Assembly (NCBI GenBank): GCA_021442155.1
Contig: JAKCPB010000335.1
Location: 62,001 to 126,000 of the forward strand
DNA length: 64,000 nucleotides
From: Cymbidium sinense
Lineage: Eukaryota > Streptophyta > Magnoliopsida > Asparagales > Orchidaceae
Direction of reading: 5' to 3'
This document shows, piece by piece, positions 20,830-32,140 of the stretch. The notes beneath the pieces are model-generated. The model saw only the letters and a program-made list of their open reading frames with translations, was not told where the DNA came from and did no database searches. The position numbers were made by a program, and so were the translations under genes. The first letter of the stretch is position 1; each line of letters opens with the position of its first letter.

Positions 20830-23800
20830 TATAAACACCTTTCCCAAGAAAGCATCCTATCTTTAGGATTGTGGTGTTTATTTTTGATTATGTGTATGGG
20901 GACACCACATAGATCTGAGGGTGTACTTATTGAGGTCATCGAGTATGACATCAAGGAATGGTGCACTATCTCAAAATATAGAAATCACTACCATACAATG
21001 GACCTAATCACCTAATAAGGACACTTAAGGCATGATGGGTCTTCCAATATACTAAAGATTTTTCCTCAACTTTACATGGATGAATAAACCAGGCTTTATT
21101 TAAGCTGGGTTCTAAAGTTACCTATAGGGGCAAGCCCCCATAGTTAATTATATCTTATGGAAAGTGAATTCCTTTGGACTACTTTGGATTGAAGTAGGCA
21201 ATTATTATTTCCAAAGATTTTAAAGATAAGACTATCAATAAAATGGGTATATTAGAAAATCAAATGGGATAGATTAAAAAAGAGAGACTTATTACTGAAG
21301 CCAAAGGAGATGAGTAGGGAATGCCCATGATACTAGGACACCTTGTGAGCATTCCAACCTATCATATGATTATTCTTTATATGTTTGAAATTGAGGAGGA
21401 TTACATGTTTGAGTTGAAATTTATTAGAAAGCAAAGACTTATAATCTCATAATACAAGATTATGGAAAAGCCTAAGAGGTGAGGACTTATGCTTGTAGCC
21501 CAATGGGAAACATAAACCTCAGATCATAAATCTAAAGAGCTTTTGCAAGGATCAAAGCACGTCCTAAATCTAAACGAAGAAGGGTATATGGTTTACCTCT
21601 ATAAGAGTGGGTAAACCGCCTGACTGCTAGGCGTATAACCTTCTGGAGTGGTAGCCAACTAACTCCTCTTTCACTTTAAAACCATGTGGTCAAGTCATAT
21701 GTTTTGCAAGATGGTTAGGATGTTATTATTAGAAAAAAAAAACTAAAGTCCTTAAACCCACTCCCTAAGAGACTAGAGCATGAGTGGTATGAATAATGAC
21801 TTAATCTAATGTAAATCTTTTCAATTCTTATTTGATTTTAGACTCTTCATTTTGACAAATGATATAGGATTTTTATATGTCTAAATGCATGATAAAATGA
21901 GGTTATTGGTTAAATCTTTTTTTAGTTATCTTGGTTTAATACCTAGGCTTTAAAGGAGGTTATGAGTTATTTAGAAGATTTAGTTATGAGTTATAGTTAG
22001 GGTAGAAAAATTAATTTTCCTAATAGCCTAACAGGATCGAGACCACACATTAAATCACCATACATGAAGAAACTAGAAAGAGACATGTCATTTCTAATTT
22101 ACAATTGTAAATAAAATATCAAACAATTTATAAACCCAATGTAAAAGAATAACAGGTCGGTGCAGTCGGGTACCACCGTACAACCTGAAAAGAGAAATGT
22201 ATTATTGAGCTGTACCATTATACAACCTGGTATATGAAAGAATAATTATAATTACAAATAAATAAATGCTATGAGAGGTCTTCATTTTTTTCATTCTTCA
22301 TATCTCCTTCATTTCTCCATTGGTTTTTTTTACTTCAAAGGCATCACGAAGTCCTCCCAGGACAAAGCCTTCTAGCCTCTACTCATCCTAATCCCCCATA
22401 ACACTAATCCTAATTCCTAATACAAAGTTACATTAAAAGTTGAAAATGTAAATCTAACTACACCTGCAAGACAAGTGTTAGCTAAACACACCATACAACC
22501 CAAGATATTATATGTATAATTTAGACTTAGCACCCTGCACAAGGGTATCCTAGTTTACATGTTCTAATTTAGATTAAGCTCAGAGGTTAAGCAACCAACA
22601 AAAGAGAGCATTTATATTTATTATAAGCATCCCTTAAGCACAATCTCCTATAGAAAACATAATTAGTCTAATTACGGCCTAACATCTAGTCTACGAAGCA
22701 TATACCCTAACATTCATTCTACAACAACACATCATAAAACCAAACATACATCAAACAATGCACCACCCTAACATAAGGATAAAAGTGGTGAGTTAATCTA
22801 CGGTGTGTGTATTAAGGCTTATTTGGTATTTCTTAATTAGGCTTTGTTATAATTTTCTAAGTGAGAAAGGATGATTTCACTTTAAGTGGATTAATTGATT
22901 TGTATGTTTTACTTAATATTTTCATTTGTTTCACTTGGTTTACACTTAACAGGTAAGTGTTATAAAGAGAAAAATAAGAGAGAGGATCACCCTCATTTAT
23001 CCCTACCTTAAGCCACATCTAAAACATATTAATTAATCAATTCTTCTTAATAAATGCCTTATTAAATATTTTAATTATTCCTAAGTTTAGGTTCACTTTA
23101 AATAATCTTATTCAATAAGAAAGGCATCTTAAGATTAATTGGAGTTAATTACTATCACACAACACATGTTTGTTGATTTCTTTCCATCATATGTTCCATG
23201 CGATTTCTTTCCATCATATGTTCCATGCATATGATTAAGTCCTAAACATATCTATGCATACAATATGTTTTGGCACACTTAAATCGATGCATGAATGATT
23301 TTATAAAAAAAGATTATCATTCATTAGATAAATACACATTCAAATGTATGAAATTTCTAAGAAAGTACCTCAGCATTACTTGACCAGGAGAATGAGGTAA
23401 GAACCTCTTTGGGGCTACTTAAAGTTGTGCCTCCCCAGGTGTCCATACTAGATATACCCCCTATTCTCAAATACATGTGGATGTATACACAACTATAAGA
23501 ATGGAAATCATGCAAAAATTATATTTTTTAGTTTTGAATTATGCTTATGGAATAAGGTGAGGTTTTACTCATTAAATGGACACACAAGTGTATAAAAGTT
23601 ATAAGCAAGTACTTTACCATTGTTTGACCAGAGAATGAGGTAGGAACCTCCTTGGGGCTACTTAAAGTCATGCATCTCGTCGACTAAATATACCATATTC
23701 TAAATACTCATGAGTGTACAAACAACTATAAGAATGTAAACCATGCAAGAATTATATTTTGATTTATTTATACATGTGAGCTAAAATTCTATCTTTTTGA

Positions 23801-25925
23801 CATGGATATACATAAGAATAAACCCAAGCAAGTGTTGTGTCCTTTTCAAATGAACTATACACTTGTTAATATTCGTATCCTTATATGAATTCATGAAGAT
23901 TAAAGAAAAAGAGAACTTCATATCACATGTTCTAAGTTGTAGGCACAAACAAGCTTATAATACTCATAATTATCATTACTCTATGTGTTATAGTTGATTT
24001 ATATACTTTAAAACTTAATTTTCTATTTAATAGTGATAATAGCCACACATATTTTTAATTTAAGACAACACATGCAACTTGAAATAAAATAAGTCATTTT
24101 ATTTAATTAATTTTTGAAAAGGATAAATGCATGATTACAGGTGGCATACAACATTTAATATAATTGAAGAGAAATAAATGAACATAAGCTCATAATTTCA
24201 TTCAATCTAATTAATTCTTAAGGATAATCATATTAAATAAGATCATTTAAAACAAACCAAAGTTCTTTAATTCAATTTTTCATGTTTTATTTTATTTAGG
24301 AAATGTGGAAAAGATTTGTTAATCCTAATCCCATTCCCCATATGTGAATTAATTTAATTTAAATAAAAGCAATTAGGTTGATTTTATGAATTGGTTATGT
24401 TAAGCATGGATTAAATCAATTAATTAAACACTTACCTATGTTGCCTTAAGGTAATTCATTAAACAATTATGAGTTAATATGATATGCAAATAAATTGAAA
24501 AGTAAATAACAATGCTCCTATGAAATGATATTGCAATTAGCTCACAATCATTAATTAATTAAGCTTAAGAAACTCAGTTAATTACTTTTATTGTTTTCTC
24601 ATGCATGTGAGCTAGCCATAATTTTATTAGCTCTCTTTAGGTTATTGAACACCTAAAGAACTACCCAAGGATTAATTAGGGAAATTAGATTCAATCAACA
24701 TTTTAATTTAATCGATCAAAGGATTAATCCATTAATTCATTTTTCTCTTTCTTAATTATCAACTTTTGATTATCTTTTCAAAATGAGATGGACTTAAGGA
24801 AAAAGGTTGGAAAAGAGGCCCCAACCTAATTCCATACGTTATCAATTTAATCAAGGATGAATTCATATAATTTGAGTTTTAATTTAGCCAATAAAGTCAT
24901 TGATTATTAAATTAATCATTAATTAGTATTTTTTTATTGGTTGAAAGAGAGGAAAAATTAGGGAGGAGAATCTCATTCCCTAAGCCTTCTTACTATTCAA
25001 CAGTAATTAAGGAGTCCAAATAATTAATGAATTATTGTTCATATACTTCATTATCACTTAATTAAGTTAAGAAGGTAATTGGGGATTAATCAATAAATTT
25101 TTATAATTAAACAACCAATAAATTCCAAGAAACATAGGAGAGGCAGAGATCATCTCCCTAAACATCCTTAGATAGTTTGAAATCAATTTAATGATTAATT
25201 AAGGATTAAGCTAATTAAGTTTTTAATTAAACCTTTATTAAGCCAAAATTATAACTTAAAATTAATTAAGGATAATTTTAATGAATGCCTATCTAAAATA
25301 CCTTTAGAATGAACTCTCAATTGTATTTTTTAGATTTATTTACAATTAGTTATGAATTTTGGATTTTTCAACATTAAAAATGGATTAATTAACCCTAATT
25401 GAAGCCGTAATCTGTTGGTGCCACGTCACATGCTGACACGATGTGCTTTCCACATGGTTCCATGGGATTGGTTATTTAAGTTGTCACATCACATAGCTGA
25501 GTCAGTCGGAGGTGGATGCACTTTCTAGTGAACCGTTCGATCAAAGATTGGATGGCCATGATCAAACTGATTAAGTAATATGATTAATGGATCTGGTTTG
25601 ATCAGGACCGTCCATTCCGATCATGTGAAATAGATGGTCCATGATTTGTCTCCTCCCGAGCAATGAGAGATAGAGACCAACCATCATTTGTTGCTTGATC
25701 TGAGCTCACTCGAGCTCGAATGGAGATCAAATCGATTCCACACCATCAGGGAAGCAAAACAAAGATATCTAAAGGCGGAAATCTCATGAAATGCAACTTT
25801 TCTTCAAAAAGCTCCAAACCATTTTAAGCTAAAGGTCAGTTTCAATGGCATACCTCACTAGAGCTTAGGACCAGCAGTTCCAATGATTGAGGAAGCTTTG
25901 TTTAGTAGAAACGAAGCCCTATTGG
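20830..25925 (-). repeat. Long repeat X, copy 2 (inverted, most complete, about 5.1 kb)
   Basis: On the minus strand this segment matches X+ (28862-32990) from its start and copy 1 at its end. Anchors: the segment ending CTCTAGTGAGGTATG at about 25850 with CTCCAGTGAGGTATG near 28920; GATCTTTGATCGAACGG near 25540 with the same word near 29240; the CTTTAAGTAGCCC word near 23420 with the same near 30990; and the GTTGTATAATGGTA word near 22220 with copies at 6870 and 32210. No coding potential. It may be a very long LTR of the Tat-type element or a non-autonomous element; the match stops at 25925 on one side and about 20830 on the other. Confidence 0.7.
25601..25645. other. Hairpin in X copy 2 with CACAT loop
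   Basis: Read on the minus strand, ATCATGGACC plus ATCTATT faces AATGGAC plus GGTCCTGAT with one bulge and one mismatch; the loop begins TCACAT. It occupies the same place in X as the hairpin at 29134-29176, whose stem sequence is different. Confidence 0.6.
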
Positions 25926-26254
25926 GCAACTGTTGACCTCATTTTTAGAATGAACTCTCAAAACCTCCATCTTAGACATAGGACTTCTCTTAAACTTTAA
26001 GAGTTCCTCAGTCTTAAGACACATGTAGTGATTATGTAGACACTCCCCTAGCCTAGAAGACTTAGAAGAGTTAGCCATAGGAATAGGTTATTCCTTAGGG
26101 GTGTTAGGAAAACCTCCTACCCTTAGCTTAAACCTTTCCCCACTTTCCTTCTTTCAAGTCGAACTCCCAAATAAATTCTATTTGATTTTCTCCAAACTCA
26201 AATCAAATCCATGATTGAAATCTATGATTGAAATCAATGATCAAAATTTATCAA

Positions 26255-27000
26255 AAATTCCTAAGTTCAAATTTCCTAAGTCCTTAAGCCTATCTTAAGG
26301 ACTTAGCCAAAACTATGATCAAAACCTATTCAAATCTTTGATATTTTCTCATTATCCATTTATATTCTCATTTATATTCACATTTATAAATGAAATGTAA
26401 ATTCAAACCCATCAAATCAAATTCAAAATTCTAATTCAATTCATGACAATTTTCTTAAGTCCCTTTAATTTTCCATTAAAGGACTTAGCCAAAATCAACT
26501 CTAAATCTTGATCAAACTTATTCAAACCCATGGGATTTTCAAAACTTATTTATATTCTCATATATAAATGAAATATAAATATATAAATCAATCAAATCAA
26601 ACCCTCAAATTAAATTCCAAATTTAAAATCCTTTTTTAAATCCTTAATTTCCCATTAATGGATTTAACCTAAACATTGATCAAACCTATTCAAACTCATG
26701 GAATTTTCTCAAAACTTATTTGTATTCTCATTTATATTCTCATATATAAATGAAATATAAATATAAATCAATCAAATCCAATTAAAAAAAATTAAATTTC
26801 AATTTAAAAATTTCCTTAAATCCTTTAAATTCCCTTTAACCCAAATCATGATTAAACCACTTCAAATTCATGAAATTTTCTCATGATCCATTTATATTAT
26901 CAATTAAATTCACATATATAAATGAAATAAAAATTCAAAAATCAAAACCAATTCAAAAAATCAAGCTCAAATCCATTCAAAATCAAATCTAATCCTTTCA
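26255..27000. repeat. Four tandem units of about 180 bp with two hairpins each
   Basis: Each unit has a CTTAAGTCC...GGACTTAG-type hairpin and a CATTTATATTCTCATATATAAATG-type inverted segment. The first hairpin varies with pairing kept: CTAAGTCCTTAAG/CTTAAGGACTTAG (26276-26288 and 26294-26306, perfect 13 bp); TAAGTCC...TTTAAT/ATTAAAGGACTTA (about 26456-26487); TTAAATCC...TTAAT/ATTAATGGATTTAA (about 26637-26667), where G-C pairs became A-T pairs. The fourth, near 26815-26845, is degenerate. Confidence 0.75.
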
Positions 27001-27269
27001 AGTCAAAATCTTGAACTTAGACAAATCACTTTCAAATTAAGCAAAACTCTTGAATTTCTCTCTCTAATGGTACAATCATGAGCTCATATATAAATCCAAA
27101 CCTCAATCAAATAATCAAAACCAAAATCAAAAATCAAACCCAAAATCCTTTCATATTCTTCCTTTGAATATGAAATTTTCAAATGGATCAAAACCCATTT
27201 GACTTCAAATCACTTGTAAATGGATTTATATTTCAATCATGTGTCCATATACAAGATCAATCAACTTCA

Positions 27270-28100
27270 AATCAAGCTTTGACCAAGCCATTTGACCCAC
27301 TTAAGCTCACTTGACTCCAAGTGACCTAAAGTACCCTTATGAGCTAACTTTTGATCCTAACCAAATTGGATTGAACCAAACTCATATATCCCTCTCATCA
27401 TGATCAACAATCATCATGGGATGATCAATTAATCAAATTGGGTCAAACCAAACTAAGGTTGAGACCAACACATAACCTAAAATGAAACCTTACATAGCCA
27501 AAATCCACCATAGGCCAAATTGATTGAAACCATTGATCTAAGTTCACTCATAACTATGTTTGAACTTGACCAAACCAACATTTGAGCCTAACCTAGCACA
27601 ATTGGCCCACTTTACTCAAGTTGACCCATTTTGACCTAAAGGGTCAAAATGTGTCAAAACTTGATCTAAGCCAAATTGATTGAAACTAATGGGCCAAGTC
27701 CATCCCAAATCACTTGTGGAACTTGACCAAAGTCTCAATTGGCCAACTAGACCCAACCTAGCCCAATTGACCTTAGACTCAACATGACCAAATGTTGAGC
27801 CAAGAATTGAACTTAACCCAAATTGATTGGAAACAAAGACCAATCCACTCCATATGACTAACCTAACCTACCTACCCTACCTCAAATAGGTCAAATGGGT
27901 CAAATAACTTGACCCATTTGACCTAAATGAAATCATATGAGCCAAAACTAAATATATATACCAAATTAAACCAAACCAAAGCCACCAAAACATTTCAAAT
28001 GGTCATATGAACTTGACAACCCTTGGTTTGACCCCAATTTGACCAATTGGTCATTTTGACCTAAATGGGTCAACATGAGAAACCCTATCAAATGGATTCC
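27270..28100. repeat. TTGACC/GGTCAA-rich array with palindromes
   Basis: Irregular units rich in TTGACC and GGTCAA. AGGTCAAATGGGTCAA (27888-27903) and TTGACCCATTTGACCT (27909-27924) form a perfect 16-bp stem with loop ATAAC. CATTTTGACC (27627-27636) and GGTCAAAATG (27642-27651) form a 10-bp stem. TGACCAATTGGTCA at 28040-28053 is a perfect palindrome. AAATTGATTGAAAC recurs near 27519, 27673 and 27820. The minus-strand ORF at 27616-27843 is a by-product. Confidence 0.75.
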
Positions 28101-29133
28101 AAATCTAATGAAACTTGGGAAAACCTAGTTTCTCCACATACCTAACTTATCCAAATTGAAAAAATAGTAAATGACCATTTTACCCCATGCCATAGAACAA
28201 ATTTTGCTAGCCCATGGGTATTTTGGTCATACCCTCTTCACAATCACTTGAGGCTTTCCTAAAAGCTCAAGTGGACTTAGTGATGAGTGGTGCACCAACC
28301 CAATGGTTTGGGTCAGCCCATTTAGCCCATAGACCAACCACATAGCTTGAAATTGAGTTTTAAATTCCCTAAGCAATTTGATGCACATGGGAATTTACCA
28401 ATCCAATCAACACCTCAATTTGACCATGTACAAAGATCTAACAGCCAAAACAACCCTCCCAATCTTAGTAATTGGATCAAAATGATAAAGGAGGTGTCGG
28501 CCGTCTGATAGCCATAGGGGGAGATATACTCCCCCAATTCAATGAAATTTCAATTCACTCACTGTCGATTGAAGCCTAGGAACCCAGAGAAACCACCTTA
28601 GAGCATTCCCAAGCTTCTTAGGAAGGATTTAATTTCCCTATTTCTCAATTTTGCATAGTGAAAAATAGGGGAGCTCAATCCATTAGCCTCCTACTTGATC
28701 TCCAATTACTCTCCATTAGAGGGTCAAGTCGAACTTGCCCAAGCTCTAATTGAAGTTCCCACAGTAAGGAAGAGCTCAATTGGATCAAATCCAAAGCCCA
28801 AGTAAAGTGGTGTTGGTCTATCCATTGATCCACTCAATCCCAAGGCCTAGGAATTTCAACGGGGCTTTGTCTACCAGATGAAGCTACCTCGTCGATCTCG
28901 AGCACCGATTATCACCTCCAGTGAGGTATGGAATTTTTTGACCACTTAGCTTAGGAGGTGTTGGAGCTTTGTGAATGAAATATTCATGGCATATGAAATC
29001 CACCATTTGATGGGTTTGTAATTATGCTTAGATTGTGTGGGTTGATTTTTGTATGATTCCATGCTAGATCGAGCTTGGATCTCCCCTTAGATCATGGACA
29101 GTCTCCATTGATCCTCAGGGAAGAACTTGGCTC

Positions 29134-29176
29134 ATCTCAGCTATCCATCTGCACATTTTAGATGGACAGCTGAGAT
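29134..29176. other. Hairpin in X copy 3, 17-bp stem with one mismatch
   Basis: ATCTCAGCTATCCATCT (29134-29150) and AGATGGACAGCTGAGAT (29160-29176) pair at 16 of 17 positions; the loop is GCACATTTT. Corresponds in position to the hairpin at 25601-25645 in X copy 2. Confidence 0.85.
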
Positions 29177-32082
29177 AATTTAACACATTTTAGAAATCAA
29201 TTTCTCTTTTAAACTTATGGGTGAATCCTTAGCCGTCTGATCTTTGATCGAACGGCCGAGGAATTTAATGCATGCATCGTCATCGCCATTTAGGATGTGA
29301 CGTTTAAGCTACACCCTCACAGAATGACACGTGTAAGCGAGCTGACCGCCACCGCCACGCATTGCGTCATGAGCTGAGTATTAAGCAGGGATTAGTTAAG
29401 TAATTAATTAATTCCTAATTAATCCATGGATCTTCCAAAATTCATAATTCTTCATAGAAAAATTAGAAAAATAAAAGGAAAAATGCAATGGAAAGATAAC
29501 TTCATCTAGAATATTTAAAAAATGTTTTCAATGGATTTTGAATTACTATTTGCTCTAAATTTGGGTTTCTTTGGGAATCTTAATTAGCTAATTATCCTTT
29601 AATTAGTTCATCAATTGATCTCAAATTTTTATGGTTCATTTTAAGGGATGACCTCTACCTCCCCTAATTTTCTTGAGATTTATTGAGGGGTCAACTGGGG
29701 AAATTGGTATTTCATTCCCTAATTACATATTTCATGTAATTAAGGGTAATTGAGGTATGATTAGTGGATTTACCCTATGATTAGGTTTGATTAGGATCAG
29801 TGAGTAGGGGGGGTTTAGCATTTCCCTAAGTTATTCCTTAAACCCCCTTTTCTCTCCTTAATCCCATCTTAGTTAAGGGTTAACTCATTAATCACTATTT
29901 TAATCAATTTTCAAAAATTCTAAAAAGTTCCAGAACTTAATTAATCTACCTTGGGTAGATGCTTTGGTGTTTAATAGCCGTAGTTTAATTAAGGAAATTA
30001 AAACCCCTTTCATAAGTATGAAAGGGTGTTTTAAAATTACTTAAACTAAATCCCATAGTTTAGTTAACTTTTAATTGTGAGCCAAATTGCATTAGGCCTT
30101 TTCATTATTAGGTGCATTGCAAATTTAAATACCTTGTGGGTTTTATGTCATCTCATTGGCTTTTAATTACTTAGTTAATTTTTCTAAGGTGGTGTAGGTA
30201 AGAATTAATTAAGCCCTTAATTTATACCTTAACCTAATCAATGCTTAAAAATGGATTTGATTATCTAAAAATCAAACAAAAATATAAAACACATGTGGGA
30301 ATGGGTTAGGAATAACAAACTCATCTCACCTTTTCAAAATTAAATCAAACTTCAAACTAAACAAAAATCATTTTTGAAATTCACTATGATTTATTCTAAA
30401 TTTTTCTTATTCCTTAAGAATGTCTTTAGGATTTAAGTAAAGTGAGTTTATTTACATGTTTTCATTGCTTTTAATGTTTCCCAACATGTTAAGTTGTATG
30501 TCATGTGATTCATAAATTCATAATTTCATGTTTCAAATTTTAAAATGAAATTGTTTACTTTATGTTGAATGTGTATCTGTTGGCTAAAGTAAAATATGAG
30601 TGGCTATTATCACTATTAAATCCAAAATATTTTTAAAACTTATAAATGAATATCAAATCTGAAAGTATGCTACTTATACTTTAATTATAAGCTTGCATGT
30701 GAAATATTATAAAGGTATGCTTAGTATAGGTTTCCTTTCTTTCCCATGTTGGTAAAGTTTTGAATAGGAATTTTGGTGAGACATAAGGTTCATTTGAAAG
30801 GGACCTAATGCTCACTAATATCCTATTCATCCCTATGCTACCATCTAAGAAGGGTTACTTACACTTACATACATAAATTGCATAAATAAAATAAATCAAT
30901 TAAACAACTTTTGAATCTTCATTTTCTATTTGATTTCTTTTATATGCATGTTAGTACTTAAAAAGTGATATATTAGTTTGGACACCCTGAGGTTGTGAGG
31001 CTTTAAGTAGCCCTAAGTAGGCCTTGTACTTTACACCTCTGGTAAACAATGACCCTATACTCACTTATGCCTTTCTTACTTTCATGTATGTATGTGAAAT
31101 TTTTGATAAGGAAAACCTTTTCTACTTAAGAAGAATCATGCATATTCAACTTCTAATTTTTCTTACTTAGCATGCATCATAAAGTGTGTTAACTACTCTC
31201 ATTTGCATGTATAGATATGCTTAGGGTCCATCTGTATGCATGTCATATATGTTGGGAAAGAAATCAAGTAATGTGTGATATGTGGATTTTGATTCATTTT
31301 ACTTAATCTTAAAATGCATTTCCTTTTGAATAGGTTTGTTTAGAGTTTGTCTAAACATAGGATTGATTAAAAGATGTAATCAAAATATTCATCTAAATTA
31401 AAACATAAACTTTAGAAAATTACTTACTTAGGTTAGGGAAGGAAAGAGAAGTTATCTTCTCTTTTCTCTCTTCATAACTTAGTAATTAATTGTAGGTTTC
31501 ACTTAAACAAAATTAAAACATGAAATAAAAATAATCCAAAACACTTAAACAACTTAAATGAAACCCTCCTCAACGCACACACATTAGCCCAAGTCACCAC
31601 TTCTAGCTTTAGGTTAGGTCATTGCGTGGTTTGATGTTTGTTTTGTTTTGGAATTAATGTTTTAGACTGAATGTTAGGTGTGCTCATAGAATGAAGGATA
31701 GGACATTCTCAGTCTAACTATTCTTTTATGGAGGAGATTGTGCTTAAGGGGCACTATCATAAATAAAAATTTAAATGCTTCTTGCTTGCAAGTGCTTATA
31801 ACACTTTGCATAATCCATAGGACAGGTGAACTTAGTCATCCATGTGTGGTGTGATAAGTCCAATATACATGCTTGCGATGTGTGTGGTGTGATTTAACTA
31901 ACCTTTGTTTTTGAGGTGTTAGTTAGATTTATACTTTTCCTTTCCATGTAAAAATTTGTATAAGTAGGATTTTGGAATGATTTGTTATGGGCGATTAGGA
32001 TGAGCATTGGTCATAAGATCCTATCTAATGCACCATGTGAAACCTCGGAGCATCTACCATCCAACCATCCAAAGGAGGAACC

Positions 32083-32140
32083 AAAGAAGAAAATAAGAAA
32101 AGAAGAAGGAAGAAAGAAGAAAGAAGAAAGAAGAATAAAG
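32083..32140. repeat. Purine (GAAGAA-type) tract
   Basis: Nearly pure A/G run of AAGAAG, GGAAGAAAG and GAAGAAAG words within X copy 3; a candidate triplex-forming mirror tract. The ORF across it is low complexity. Confidence 0.85.

Larger units (their letters stand above)
25926..28861. other. Spacer between inverted X copies, non-coding
   Basis: About 2.9 kb without coding potential, holding two repeat families described separately (26276-27000 and 27270-28100). The last 700 bases include TGGGTCAGCCCATTTAGCCC and a stretch of moderate GC content with no ORF or motif that I recognise. Confidence 0.5.

Noticed and set aside
27616..27843. 75-codon minus-strand ORF with repeated Leu/Gly/Ser/Trp pattern
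   Set aside because: Produced by the TTGACC/GGTCAA array; no domain, and its periodicity follows the DNA repeat.
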